Below are positions 12,208-22,789 of a stretch of DNA of 64,000 nt, piece by piece (the first letter of the stretch is position 1; every line of letters starts with the position of its first letter). The translations under genes were made by a program, and so were the position numbers. Source of the stretch: Patiria pectinifera (Eukaryota > Echinodermata > Asteroidea > Valvatida > Asterinidae); assembly GCA_029964075.1 (NCBI GenBank), contig CM057149.1:34120900-34184899 (forward strand), in the 5' to 3' direction. The notes under the pieces were generated by a model. The model saw only the letters and a program-made list of their open reading frames with translations. It searched no databases and was not told where the DNA came from.

Positions 12208-12489
12208 CATGGGCGTCGCCATGATTTTCTCTAGAGGGGGGGCAAAACAATTTTTTTGCCAAAAAATAACTGTATTTTTCAACATATTCTCGATTTATCA
12301 GTTTTAGAGGGGGCAGGGACACTTTGCCCCCCTCCCCCACCATTAAATTTACACCACTACGACTTCGCGCCTCTTTTTCTTTTCTTTTTTCTCTTTTTTT
12401 TTCCTTCCTTTTTTTGATGCTTTTCCGGGGGGGGGGGGGGGAAAAGGGGCCCCCCTGCCCCCCCCCCCCCCCCCTTCGTGACGCCCATG
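12208..12489. mobile_element. hAT-like MITE
   Basis: The termini catgggcgtcgcca and gtgacgcccatg are inverted repeats. The interior has G-runs near the left, long G- and C-homopolymers near the right, and a pyrimidine-rich middle. The flanks gcctttcc (12200-12207) and gcattacc (12490-12497) match at 6 of 8 positions, a possible worn 8-bp duplication. The ends resemble those of the elements at 17709 and 21624. Confidence 0.65.
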
Positions 12490-12774
12490 GCATTACCACC
12501 TGTCCGTAATGTCGTTCCAACACAGGTGTAATGTAGAAGATTGCCCTTTTAGCATTGCGTTTTAGACATCAATCTAACAAATTATACTTGTAACGCTGGC
12601 AAACCCCTGGTCGTGTTATTGATTCAGGCCCAGTAATTATGAAAAAAAAAGAGGAGTAACGGTAAAGCTGACAATAAATTTGTCTTCAGTTTAACGGCAT
12701 ATATCACTTGCTTTTCATTCATTCCCCCCATAAATAAATAAATCTGATCGTCTTACGATGAAGTCAATTATAAT
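12490..12774. other. Short unassigned spacer
   Basis: Nothing recognised between two mobile elements. Confidence 0.4.
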
Positions 12775-13184
12775 AGACCTTTGGAAAATTTTGTTAGCTA
12801 CATTTTGATACCCCGTTTGCTACCAAAGACTGTGAATTGTTCAAGAACGACAGCGGTTTATGGAAAATGATGCAGTTGGAAAAAAAATTACGCGAGTGGA
12901 AATTGTGGCGTGACTATTACACTGCCCGAAACGAACGCCAGGGAATATCGACACAAGTGCTTGTATACCTGGGCCGGGAGCACACCGCGGCTATTTGCAT
13001 TACCCGCTCTTTGTTCGGGTACTGTGCAGTCAACCATACGCTTAGCAATTTTTCTCCTCGCATAATCTTTTAAATTTGCAACTTTTCCAACTGCATCATT
13101 GTTCATACACCGCTGTCAGTCTTGGACGATTTACCGTCCTTGGTAGCAAACAGGGTATCAAATACCAAAATTCCCAAAGGTCTT
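12775..13184. mobile_element. Foldback MITE, about 410 bp
   Basis: The left arm has agacctttgg, attttgatacccc, gtttgctaccaa, gacagcggt and gatgcagttggaaaa. The right arm mirrors these in reverse order (ttttccaactgcatc, accgctgtc, ttggtagcaaac, gggtatcaaat, ccaaaggtct). A unique GC-richer centre (about 12900-13060) separates them. A plus-strand frame through this region is an artefact of the arms. Confidence 0.75.
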
Positions 13185-13261
13185 TAGAAACGACGTCAGA
13201 TTCAAAATATTATGACCCCTACAATGAGTGTGGACTTTCTTTTTTGGGGGGTGTTTATACC

Positions 13262-13506
13262 TCAGTTCAAAATCCACCAAGATGAATCTTCTAAACCTAA
13301 CCTGTTGCAGTTTCAGCTCAGTGGACATTGCACTTTTTCGAAAAAAAAACCACTGAAAACCATGCACGACGTTTTGATAAAAAAGACGATTTCCTCTATT
13401 ATAACTCTTTTATTTCCAAAAAAAGGTCAGCTGGCTGATCGTTGGAAATCACCCACATTTCTTGATTTCTTCTAAATGACAGTAAGCATTTTGATAGTAA
13501 TTCGGT
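13262..13506 (+). repeat. Dispersed repeat family R, copy 1 (internally deleted)
   Basis: It shares ordered blocks with 37678-38003 (inverted) and 51733-52026: cctaacctgt, agtttcagctcagtgga, gatcgttggaaatcacc, cttgatttcttc, atgacagtaag and tagtaattcgg. It lacks the cggggtgtttagt segment found in the other two. No TIR was established, so the class is unknown. Confidence 0.65.
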
Positions 13507-14246
13507 ACGTAACGTTTGGGATAATGGAAACGATGTGCCATTAACAGCATGCCGAGCGAAAAGCGGCACGTTTTTTTTCCAGCACCACGCCGAATTGCTA
13601 CGATGCGGCCCATTCAGAGAAAACAATGATGGGGCCCATAAAACTATATCAGCCATTTACCGTCAACGCCATTCAGTTTGTAAGATTGATAAGTTTTCTC
13701 AATTTCATGGTTGTTGTTTTCGTTTGTCGTCTTTTCTTCTTCCTTTTCTTTTAATTTTGTGGGCCTGGAAGTACCGCGTGTTTGCTGGAATGACGGTTAA
13801 AGGCCGCAAAACCATTCAAAGTGACAAACTTCATTATGTGTCTTCTGACAGTGTAAAGTTTCAGCAATGTAGCACGGCCTGAATCTTTGTTTCATGTTCT
13901 CTTTTAATGTGTTTAATGTTAGAGCATTGCTCTGAATTGAATGCACGTTGTTAGTGGACTAGCTTCACTTTGCCCAGGGCCTTTTATTGGGGCTTCATTC
14001 GATTATCCTTTTCCACTTTCAGTCAAGACTATAGTAGACCCCAGGTCCGATCGAAACTCGTGCCGCTCAGGAGTTTTTGCTCAGGAATTAATTTCCTTAA
14101 TACCCGTCTGAATTTAAGGGAAAATATGTTTACATCCAACGTTTAAAACACAAGATTCTGTGCTCCAAAACATTTTTGGGGGCGATTTTCCCTACCAGAA
14201 GAGCGTCACTGTTTAACCATCTCCCGTAGTTTTGAAACAGTTGCTT
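13507..14246. other. No gene supported
   Basis: A plus-strand frame of 115 codons (13535-13882) has no recognisable motif and a low-complexity, Phe/Leu-rich middle. I do not call it a gene. Confidence 0.35.
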
Positions 14247-14645
14247 GGTATGTGTGAGGCAGTATTGTATTCAAATCACTTAAGTCGAGTCCGAGTCTCG
14301 AGTCACGGGTGAGTCCAAGTCTGAGTCTCGAGTCATTTGAGTCAAGTCCGAGTCCGAGTTACATACGGAAATGGAAATGGCCATGGACAGACATAGACCT
14401 AACACGTAAAACGTGAAATTTGTTTTTTTGCTTTAACGTTACTTTCGGCAAATACATTTTTAAAAGGTATTTTGGGGTCAAATGAATACGTGACTAGTGA
14501 GCGACAAGTCATATAGCGTCGAGTCCTAATCATGATGGTTGAGTCCGAGTCCGAGTCCGAGTCTTTACTAGATGTGACTCGACTCAAGTCGAGTCCGAGT
14601 CACCGAAATTGCGACTCAGACGGACCCGAGTCTCACATACTGGTA
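14247..14645. repeat. GAGTCC/GAGTCY minisatellite, possibly inside a MITE
   Basis: Irregular 6-bp units (gagtcc, gagtct, gagtca) fill about 14284-14360 and 14520-14630 around a non-repetitive core. The outer words gtatgtgtgag (about 14249) and ctcacatactgg (about 14632) are near-inverse. This suggests the satellite lies inside a TIR element, but that part is weak. Confidence 0.6.
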
Positions 14646-15473
14646 CGAGGTGAAACAAAACAGAGCTTCTTTGGTATGCAAAGAGTCTGATCTTAGTCCC
14701 GATTAGAGGACCTCGACATTTCCCCACGGAAAATCCGTCTATAAGCCGATCGATTCTATCCCTCCTTCCGAGTTGATGAAGCCCATTTTATTTTCATAGT
14801 CAATTTTGTTGTAAAGAATAAAAACAAATTTTGCCCAAGGCGATAGGCCATTTGATACAGTTAAGTACAAGATCGCTCTTCAAGTATAATCAGGAATGTC
14901 TGGATATTTCCATGTTGCAATTCGTGTCTTTGTACACGACGGTAAAGGTATTAAACCAAGATGGGCCGAGAGGGACGGTCTCTAGGCCCATTCCCCTGGT
15001 GTTTTTTCGTTTTGTAAAGATGACCAGCCCTTCAGAGACAAAGATTAATTAGTCAATCCATCTTCTTGGAAGCGAAAACCAAAATCTAAATTCATTTAAC
15101 CTATTCGGAAATGCCGCTCCGACGGTTTGCACGCCTACACGAAGTGACCATTGGTAACCTTATACCGCACACGCACCTGTTTTCAATTAGTGGCCGTTGT
15201 GCTTTTTGTTTGAAGTCACGTAAAATAAACCCACCAAAATAGTTCCTACCAGCATCACAAACGAGACCAGGGACAGATGGGAATTACTGCTAATACAGAA
15301 TAGCTTGCAAAGTAGTTAAAGAGTAGGCCTAATTCGGCGATAGGCCTCGTTTGAATTTTTCGCAGCCCCAAATAGTCGACCACTAGTGTTTGTGTTGAAC
15401 AGAAATTCCTGCGATATAATATAGGCATATATAATTTAAGTAAGATTTGAGGCTTTGCATGGTGGAGATACTA
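14646..15473. other. No gene supported
   Basis: Unassigned sequence. A 13-bp word (catatataattta) at 15426-15438 recurs exactly at 15706-15718, beyond the hairpin. Confidence 0.4.
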
Positions 15474-15705
15474 AATAATGAAGGGTTTGCGGAAACACCA
15501 TGTGCGAATAGTTTCTCAACTAAGAGAATGGTTCTGAAGAGAACCAGAGGTATAAACTCGACGTTCCGGTCAGTATGCTCTGACCGTCTCCTGAAGACGG
15601 TCAGAGCATACTGAACGTCGAGTTTATACCTCTGGTTCTCTTCAGAACCATTCTCTTAGTTGAGAAACTATTCGCACATGGTGTTTCCGCAAACCCTTCA
15701 TTATT
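15474..15705. repeat. Near-perfect 232-bp hairpin (foldback element)
   Basis: The outer 92 bp of each arm (from aataatgaaggg inward to ctcgacgtt) are perfectly complementary by my reading. After a 4-nt bulge in the left arm, pairing resumes through cagtatgctctgaccgtc to a loop of a few bases. The termini (gcggaaacaccatgtg) recur in a diverged half copy at 46835-46942, so this is a dispersed family. Such low arm divergence implies a recent origin or arm-to-arm conversion. If transcribed, it would form a long dsRNA stem. Confidence 0.9.
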
Positions 15706-15810
15706 CATATATAATTTATTTTCCGTATGTTTGCGCTTTGCATTTAGAGTCGATATCTAAGTCAAACATTTTATGATTTTACAATTGTAATCAGGCTGTA
15801 GAAAATATAA

Positions 15811-16100
15811 TGCGCCTATCAATTGTTCCCCCCTCCCCCCGGGCTGCCCAACCCAATACGTGGGGATTGTCACTTTTGAGGTGACAAAATCCCCACCCCT
15901 CGGGCAAAATTTAAGTGACAATCCCCTACCATTCCCCGACATAGCGGGGGCGCACTAGTAAATGCATTTCCATGTAGTACGCCAGTGGTAACAATATAAT
16001 TTGAGTGACCAAAATCCCCACCCTGGGGCATGAAAAACGTGACCAAATCTCGACATCGGACCTGGGGCTGCGCGGGGGGGGGGGACATTTGATAGGCGCA
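15811..16100. mobile_element. PIF/Harbinger-like MITE
   Basis: TIRs tgcgcctatcaa (15811-15822) and ttgataggcgca (16089-16100) are perfect and flanked on both sides by TAA (15808-15810, 16101-16103). TAA is the 3-bp target typical of PIF/Harbinger. The interior carries C-rich then G-rich blocks with repeated atccccaccc and gtgacaa words. At 290 bp it has no coding capacity. Confidence 0.85.
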
Positions 16101-16317
16101 TAATTATTAGATAAGTCTTATAGGCCCTTTAACAAAATCTTGAAATCCAGACTTAAAACAGAACGTCTTTACTAGATTTTTTTTTATTTTGAAAGTGTGA
16201 TCTGTGCACTGTTTACTTTAATTTGCTCCTGTCAGTTTCCCATGTTGGGTAATCTGATGATTTCCAAAGCATACAAAATTGTTCCATTAGAAGTTTAAAG
16301 CAATCAGCCAGTGCCAA

Positions 16318-16335
16318 CAGCGCCCTCTGCTGGCG
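16318..16335 (-). promoter_or_regulatory. CTCF-like motif
   Basis: Read on the minus strand, the sequence ccagcagagggcgc fits the vertebrate CTCF core CCASYAGRKGGCRC at every position. A 13/14 match in the same orientation lies at 31025-31038. Occupancy is unknown. It could be a chance match or part of a repeat. Confidence 0.3.
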
Positions 16336-16731
16336 TCTACGAGCAGAGTAGGCCGAGCGCCACCATCGGCATGACGAACCAAACCACCCGCATCCGGATA
16401 TCACTTTAATACAACTGCCAGCAACTGCCAGCATCGTTCTTTCTGGCTGTGAGCTCGCACACTCTCTCAGAAGTTTGCACCTCATGGAACGAATAACTCG
16501 CAACTGACCTACTCTGCAAATAGGCATTCGGTGCGCGGGGGAGGACCCAGCTAAATTAACAGCATTTTAGAAAGAACACTAGCGGAGTTGACTTGGGTCT
16601 GCATATACGAGGACCGCAAATAGACTACACTTCAGCAGGCGTCATCTCGAGCGATTTGTGCAATTTGTCGATTTATTGCTCGGTTGGGAAAAGCCAACGA
16701 CGACTCGTAATTTGACACGTTTTTTTTTCAG

Positions 16732-16769
16732 ATTGCCAGTTCGGTGATTTGTGTCGAGGCCCACAATAG
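16732..16769 (+). other. Possible 38-bp exon
   Basis: A strong acceptor (T-run then cag ending at 16731) and a consensus donor (AG|gtaagt, from 16770) bracket 38 bp. It ends in tag and contains no ATG, so it would most easily be a 5' UTR microexon. Splice-like pairs occur by chance; no linked exon was found. Confidence 0.2.
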
Positions 16770-17708
16770 GTAAGTCAACCGATACTTTTTGCTTAACAAA
16801 TGCAAATACATTTACCTGAAAATTGCAATTTCAAAAAGAAGGTTCAAGAATGCGGGAAGAATGCCGAGAAACGGAATTTCTTCATTTATTTCTAAATATT
16901 TCGGCGACATAAAATTTCAAGGAGATTTCATTTAAAGTGAGTCCTTTTGTTAGCTTAATAAAACAATTGACTTCTGCTTTCCCGGTCGTTTTCACGCTTA
17001 TCGCTTCTCGTCAAGAAATCTCGGAGTTGTTCGCATGGACAACCACTTGTAAGTAATTCTGCAGGTTGTGGGTTCGAGTCCAGCCTGGGGTTATGGTGCA
17101 GCGTGTGTCCTTGGGCAAGGCACTTTGTCACAATATACATTGCTTCTCCCTACTTAGGAGTAAATGGGCACTCTGTGATGAGGGTAGAGGCAGTGGCGAA
17201 GCCACCGGGGGGCGTGGGGGGCGACCGCCCCCCATGAAACCTTGTCGCCCCCAGTCGCCCCCCACTGAGATTTTGAGTTTCTAAAAAAATTATCATTGAT
17301 CTAAATCTAGATAGATCTAAATCTAAATATGATGACCACTGAGAAACGACCCTTCGACCGGCGACCGCGGACCAGTAAGCTGACAACCGGCGTGACATAG
17401 CGCATAATGATAATCTAAAATGCGTATTAACACCCACTGCACTGCTCGCTCTCACCACGGAACACGTATTATAGACAGGTGGTCCGTGGGTCACACAGTT
17501 TCAGTCAGCGATATCACGCGAATCGGCCACGCACAAACTTTTTCCTCCATTAATATAAGCTAAAAAATAATAATAGACCAATTAAAATTCCTTGAAATCA
17601 GTGGCGTAGCCACGGGGGGGGGGGGGGCCGCCCTCATGAAACCTTGTCGCCCCCCCCCCTGAGATTTTCAGTTTCTAAAAAAATTATCATTGATCTACAT
17701 GGCGCCAT

Positions 17709-18428
17709 GGGCGTCAATCCTGGGGGACAGGGGGACTGGTCCCCCCCCCCACTTTTTGAAGGGTGGGGGACACAATATCAAATGTCCCCCCCCCCCAGAT
17801 TTTTGAACTCGTGTCTCATTTACAGGGCCCTATTATGTACTACAATGTATCTTTTGCTTAGAAAATATTGGTTAAAGTGGTCAGAAATTGCGTCAGATAG
17901 CACCACAGAGCATTTAGAATCCAAAATTTTTCGGGGCCCTTAAGCGGGCCCCGAACCCCACGCCTATAGCTCAGAATTCTGGTAGCTGATTCAATGACTC
18001 CAACCTCGAAAACAATGTTCAAAAAATTTTCTTATGCCTTTAGCTGAGAAAACCTCGAAAATTATGTTTAAATTATTATCTTTTGTGCTAAGATAATTAT
18101 TGGTTAAAGTGGTAAGAAATTGCCTCAGATCACACCACAGAGCATCGAGAATCCATTTTTTTTCGGGGCCCTTAAGCGGGCCCCGAACCCCACGCCTATA
18201 GCGCAGGATACTGATAGCTGATTCAATGACTCCGACCTCGAAAATGATGTTCAAATAATTATCTTTTGCTAAGAAAATATTAGTTAAAGCATGGAAGAAA
18301 GTGGTAAGAAATTGCTTCAGATCACAGCACAGAACATCTAGAATCCACGCCGCTTCGCGCTTCGCGCTCGCAATAGTTCTGATCAAGGTATGTCCCCCCC
18401 CCCCACTTTTGAGAAGCGATTGACGCCC
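17709..18428. mobile_element. Inner element with gggcgtcaatc ends
   Basis: The ends gggcgtcaatc (17709-17719) and gattgacgccc (18418-18428) are inverted repeats, and C-rich runs lie just inside each. The word ctacatg occurs just outside both (17695-17701, 18429-18435), a candidate target duplication, although on the left a few bases intervene. It carries the tandem array at 17862-18371. Confidence 0.65.
17862..18371. repeat. Tandem array of about 232/180-bp units
   Basis: Unit starts (gttaaag) fall at 17871, 18103 and 18283. Each unit runs aagaaattgc, cagatcaca, agagcat, and the first two continue into gggcccttaagcgggcccc, cacgcctatag and gattcaatgactcc. The third is truncated and ends in the cgcttcgcgc motif. 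A single related copy lies inverted at 4313-4500. Confidence 0.85.
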
Positions 18429-18690
18429 CTACATGACGCCCCCCCCCCCATGAAATGTTCCAGCCTCCCCAGCGCCCCACACACACTGAAAAATTCCCGG
18501 CTACGCCACTGGGTAGAGGTGGTTGTGTGGTTGATTCAGCTGCTTTGAGCTGATGGCAGCATCGAGTTGTATACCATCGCAAAGGAGCTGAGATGGTCTT
18601 TGGTATGTTTTCATTGGCCCAATGAGCAGGGTAATAATAATGATGTACCACACCGTGAGCACTTTGTATTAATATATTGTTGTGAACGTG

Positions 18691-19208
18691 AAAGTTCGTC
18701 ACAGGTTTGTCATCGTGATCTTGATGTCGCTGGACGTCATGACTAGCCAGAATGAACGGATTCATGCTAAGTTTAGTCCAGATCCGCAGGGTTTTTTCTT
18801 TAGTGGAATCAATGCGTACGTACACGACCATATAGTGGTGGACATGGCATTTTGCTCGTTACGTGTATAGAAATATCGGGATTGTATTCCACGGTCACGT
18901 ATATCGCCTGTGGCTGCATTTGCGTAATTTGAAAACAGTTTAATTTCAGCCACCAAATGATTTCAAATCACAATGGCAAATCGATTCAAGGACACCAAAA
19001 TCAGTTAACGTTGTGCATTAGGTTTTGCATCCATGCTTGTCTCATTACGCTAACTCGTTGGCACCATTTTAATTTGTATTTAGACAGCATAATGTACGCC
19101 TGTAACAAATTCAGTTGGAACACATGCACGACGCCTCCACTCTTTGGGCAAAACAATCAGCTGATACAGTGTAAATCTAGTCAGGGATACAGGTGTTTGG
19201 GTGAAAAT
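18691..19208. other. No gene supported
   Basis: Unassigned sequence following the SINE tail. Confidence 0.4.
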
Positions 19209-19387
19209 GGGATCTACCCGATGTTCCCCAATACCGATGTTCCCCACTACCGATGTTCCCCCAAATCCTTAGGATTAGGGTTAGGGTTAGGGTTAGGGTT
19301 AGGGTTATAGGTTAGGGTATATTGGTAGGAACTTCGGGGAATATCGGTATTGGGGAACATCGGTATTGGGGAACATAGGTATGCACC
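19209..19387 (+). mobile_element. Telomere-repeat-bearing MITE, copy B
   Basis: The element is 179 bp, flanked by ggtgaaaat (19200-19208) and gatgaaaat (19388-19396), a 9-bp target duplication with one mismatch. The left arm repeats gatgttccccaataccg-like words and the right arm mirrors them (cggtattggggaacat). The centre carries five perfect TTAGGG units plus degenerate ones after ccttaggat. Arms and centre match copies A and C. Confidence 0.88.
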
Positions 19388-19755
19388 GATGAAAATAATA
19401 TGCACCCAATACAACACGTAAGCCGAAACCAAATCAATCCACACAAAATACAAATCAATATTCTTCGAAACTGGAACAGATTAAAGCCTTCATTGACAAA
19501 GACTCAAAAGACTTGGGGACATTCCGTTAGATATTGTTCACGTGACCACTCACGGACAGTCACGTGCGAGCTGAAGCAGAGTTCTTGTTGGCTTGACCTC
19601 AAATTCAAATTGATCACTAATGAGGTTCGTATCTCATGAAACGACTTTACACATCCTTTTTAATGCTGATATTCGCAGTTTGACTTTACGTTGTATTTTG
19701 TGCGGCGTCTAAAACAATCCCACTTAGGTATGGTATTAGAGAGAAGAGTGATGTA

Positions 19756-20288
19756 CAGGGTGAGTCAACAAAAGCGAATCCCAAATGTCGGGACCATTGT
19801 TTTAGTGAAGTTCTGCATGTGGCACTTTCAAAATCTAGGACACAAAAGCCCAATTCATAAGCTTTCTTTTAGTACAAGAGTCAGTCAAATCACTTATGTA
19901 CTTTTAAAGTTACGGAATTTTAAAGGCAACCACTGTTTTAAAGTTCTGTCCACAAAAGACAGAAAAGACAGAAAAGACAGAAAAGACAGAAAAGGTAAGT
20001 GTTCTTTCAGCAAAACGAACACAAATCACATAGGGATGTGTGTGAATTGTGTTCGTTTTGCTGAAAGAACGCACACATTTTTTTGTGATCCGTGGACAGA
20101 ACTTTAAAACGGTGGTTGTGTTTTAAATTCCGTAACTTTAAAAGTACATGAGTGATTTGAATGATTCTTGTACTAAAGAAAGCTTATGAATTGGGCTTTC
20201 ATACCCTAGATTTAGAAATTGCTAAATGCAGAACTTCACTAAAACAATAGTCCCGACATTTGAGTTTCGCTTTTTTTGACTCGCCGTG
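19756..20288. mobile_element. CAGGGTGAGT foldback MITE, copy 1
   Basis: The element is 533 bp and bounded by TA. Two long arms are inverse: caaatgtcgggac, gttttagtgaagttctgca, aagcccaattcataagctttc, agttacggaattttaaa, gttctttcagcaaaacgaac. TA flanks suggest Tc1/mariner-type mobilisation. The left arm has gained a local (aaaagacaga)4 expansion at about 19955-19996, replacing the cggatcac seen in other arms. Relatives lie at 29248, 37035 and 63963. Confidence 0.88.
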
Positions 20289-20290
20289 TA

Positions 20291-20696
20291 CTGTTGTACA
20301 TCTCTCGAATGCCTTGTATTGTTTTTCGAGGGGGCGACCACGCCGTCGTGGTGTCCAAATCTACCATTACTTCGGATTTGGACTGAGCCTTTATTTTGTC
20401 TCATGTTTGTAAGCTAAAATGAGGGGGCATCAATGTCCATTTTGATGAAATGCTCCCTTAAATCATGTGTTTTACCAATCGAATTTGATTTATTACCCGA
20501 GTAGCCCACGCCTGTCAGGCGCCATCGTAGGTGCATTCAAGCACGCACCATCCTTCGTGCATCTGTCAGCTGGTCATTTGAATAGCACTTTGTTTTATTG
20601 TAGGAGCTTTTGATGTTCTTCTTCGTTGCATAATGATGAAGTAGTTGTTTCTACGAAAGCTCCTGCAATCTATTTTCGTAGTTAAAGTGATGCCAA
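20291..20696. other. No gene supported
   Basis: Unassigned spacer. A weak hairpin surrounds taggagctttt/gaaagctcctg (about 20600-20670). Confidence 0.4.
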
Positions 20697-21000
20697 TGCT
20701 ATGGGCTCCGTGCGCCAACAAAGAGGGCGCGCCCACATACATTTCGCTGGTTGACGCGCGCGCACCGTTACTTGTGTGTGACTTACGCACGTACACACAC
20801 GCATTTGTACTATGTACACATTGATCTCCATTTACACAGATCAATGTATGTACACCAACCTCGTTCCCCATGGGTACCATTTTGCTGCGCCATATTGTTT
20901 CCCGTCATTCCTTGCGCGATCATTAGTTCAAGGAAGGCGCACGCGCCCATGGAGTCGAGGCTGTGTATGTACACCATTGATCTCCATGTACACGTAGTGG
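20697..21000 (+). repeat. Partial dispersed element with gggctccgtg end and internal repeats
   Basis: The end tatgggctccgtgcgccaac with following gagggcgcg matches the minus-strand end of the complete TIR element at 49051-49380. A repeated word tgtacac(c)attgatctccat occurs at 20813 and about 20967, and the first occurrence also folds with agatcaatgtatgtaca (20838-20854). No second terminus was found. Confidence 0.5.
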
Positions 21001-21623
21001 CCGCGCTTCGCGGCACAATATTGCGGTCAGGCAAAATGGCGTTTTCGGTCATCCCCAACTGTTCTTTCTTTGCCGGTGAGGGGGTACTTGTGAACGGAGC
21101 GGATACATGTGTTTGCCTGCCGTGCGGTATACCAGTCACTAACTTCGTGTCCATGTGATTTGCCTTCTGCCTTCTTTCTACTCCAGTGGCATTTCTCTTG
21201 TTATTTACCCTCTAACCATGAATCCTGGCGGACAAATTAAACCTTACACATCCCCAATCAACTTCCTCACACTAAGATCCCCGCAATTAGAAGCTTGCGG
21301 AATCACCTTCAAGGTTAAATCCACGCACGATTGCTCGGATGTATACGGGTCAACCCTGCCCTTCACTTTAATATCGTTACCGTCCATCCCTTCACTGTTT
21401 GCACTGGCGCCTCAGAATGGGCATCTCCTTTGATTGGTTCTCCAATAAAGCAGATTGGGTGGGATTGAAATCTTTGTTAGATTGAGACGAAATAGGGAGA
21501 AATTCTTTCTTTTTTATCTTTTTTTTTTAACCTGGCAGTTTTTCAGTGCCAATTAACTTCGGCCAATCTGTAAAGCGCCATGGCTGATTTAATCGGCCAA
21601 GGATGCCCTCCAGTGACCTCGGG
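21001..21623. other. No gene supported
   Basis: An ATG in good context (aaaatggcg, 21034) opens a 41-codon frame with no known motif. I do not call it a gene. Confidence 0.35.
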
Positions 21624-21993
21624 CAGTGGCGTCGCCAAGAGGGGGCAGGGGCACGTGCCCTGGAAAACCTAGTGCCCCCGAGTGCCCCCCCCCCCCCATC
21701 TGCGATTTGGGTTGGTAAAAAAAAATATATATTTTGTTATATTCAACTCTCATCATCTGAGTTGGTTAAATAGCAATTTCTGGAGATATCTTCAGATCGA
21801 ATTTAGCATCAAATGTGGCACCATTTTGCATCTAGCCCATCCTCCGTATGCGAACATTTTCCAAAGGGGAGGGGCACCCCCTCCCCTTAGACCCCTCCCC
21901 CAGGACGGCGATCCGTATCCACCTAAGTGCCCCCCCCCCCATCAAATGCTGGTGCCCCCCTGCCCCCGACTGAAAAGTCTGGTGACGCCACTG
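21624..21993. mobile_element. hAT-like MITE with perfect 8-bp target duplication
   Basis: The ends cagtggcgtcgcca and tggtgacgccactg enclose 370 bp. The exact duplication acctcggg flanks it (21616-21623, 21994-22001). C-homopolymers and gtgccccc words occur inside both ends. The ends resemble the outer element at 17191-18511, so both were probably moved by the same transposase type. Confidence 0.9.
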
Positions 21994-22001
21994 ACCTCGG
22001 G

Positions 22002-22334
22002 CCCGGGGAAGTACTTCCATCGTTGATCTTGATCTTGATCTCTTGTTCGTGGCTGCAGATAAAGTAGGATCCGCGTAAAGCCACAGGAGAGGTCGGAACG
22101 GTCTTTTATCAATTTGGAATGAGTTGTGATTGTTTGCCTTTGAAATATGTGTCTGTCTTTAAAACACTTTATTAGTGGTTGATGTAAGAACAGAGTTCGG
22201 TAACTTAATTGTTCCTTGCATGTTCTGGTTGATCATTATTTTTTTTATGCATCTGTCCTCCAACAAGAATGGTCGAGTTGGAATATGTGGCCAACTCTGA
22301 ATCTACGTTTTGTTGTTGGTGCTGGTTGGATAAT
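22002..22334. other. Short unassigned spacer
   Basis: Nothing recognised. Confidence 0.4.
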
Positions 22335-22690
22335 ATAGTGGCATGGGTGGCTAGTGCGTAAAGTGCTCGCCTCTCACCACTGTGGCCCGGGCTCGATTCC
22401 CAGCTTTCTATTATGTGAGTAGAGTTGTGCGTTGATTCTCTCCTGTGCCTCGAGGGTTTTTTTTTCTCGGGGCTCTCCGGTTTTCCCTCCCTCCACAAAA
22501 ACCAAATACTTTCGATCTCTGGCTGTGCTCCGTGGTCGGACATGGGTTCGGGGTGGCTTTCTATTAAGGCGCCTTTACATGCCTTCGGCTCAACCATGTT
22601 GTAGCCGCGCCCTTCGCAATTCCGCTTCTCAGATGCGAGTAAGGACGTTTAGCCCCCGCCCCCTAAATTTAACCCAAATGAATATATTAT
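22335..22690 (+). mobile_element. tRNA-derived SINE, family X, copy 1
   Basis: The tRNA-like head includes ggtggctagtgcgtaaagtg and the B-box-like gggctcgattccc (22389-22401). The body follows with gttgattctctcctgtg, ctttcgatctctggctg, gcttctcagatgcgagtaa and an A/T-rich tail (aatatattattatga). The same modules in the same order lie inverted at 32450-32715, which defines a family. A variable ctcgagg/T-run/tctccggtttt section separates head from body. Confidence 0.82.
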
Positions 22691-22789
22691 TATGACCGCT
22701 TAGGCCTACTTCACTAAAAGCTTGACTATATAGATTGTATACTATTCGCATATACCTTGCTGTAATGCAATGTTAAGGTGTTGAAGATG

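Larger units (their letters stand above)
16104..17029. other. Unassigned; holds a CTCF-like site and a splice-flanked segment
   Basis: No gene can be built here, but two small signals are listed separately: 16318-16335 and 16732-16769. A minus-strand frame of 104 codons (16213-16527) has no recognisable motif. Confidence 0.4.
17191..18511. mobile_element. hAT-like non-autonomous element, 1.32 kb, composite
   Basis: It begins cagtggcgaagcc and ends ggctacgccactg, with an exact 8-bp target duplication ggtagagg at 17183-17190 and 18512-18519. The 8-bp duplication and CA..TG ends fit hAT. The left end is present twice: a second copy (cagtggcgtagcc, then the same atgaaaccttgtcgcccc and ttatcattgatct) starts at 17602. 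Only one right end exists. A further element (17709-18428) lies inside. No transposase frame is visible. Confidence 0.85.
17030..18690 (+). mobile_element. tRNA-derived SINE split by a hAT-like insertion
   Basis: The 5' half (about 17030-17190) has a B-box-like gggttcgagtcc and the core cttgggcaaggcac. The 3' half (18512-18690) has ctgagatggt, cattggcccaatgagcaggg and taataatgatgta. The same parts occur in the same order, uninterrupted, at 47930-48180. The two halves are separated by the element at 17191-18511, with ggtagagg duplicated at both junctions. Confidence 0.85.

Noticed and set aside
12125-12523. Minus-strand frame of 132 codons, Lys/Glu/Pro-rich
   Set aside because: It reads through homopolymers and the body of a MITE.
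17991-18386. Minus-strand frame of 131 codons with an internal repeat
   Set aside because: It translates the 232/180-bp tandem units inside a mobile element.
18322-18831. Longest frame in the window (minus strand, 169 codons)
   Set aside because: It runs through the hAT-like right end, a C-homopolymer and the SINE 3' half, so it is a repeat artefact.
20751-21158. Plus- and minus-strand frames of 114-135 codons with an ATG in good context
   Set aside because: They overlap a dispersed CpG-rich element on both strands, with no domain or splice support.
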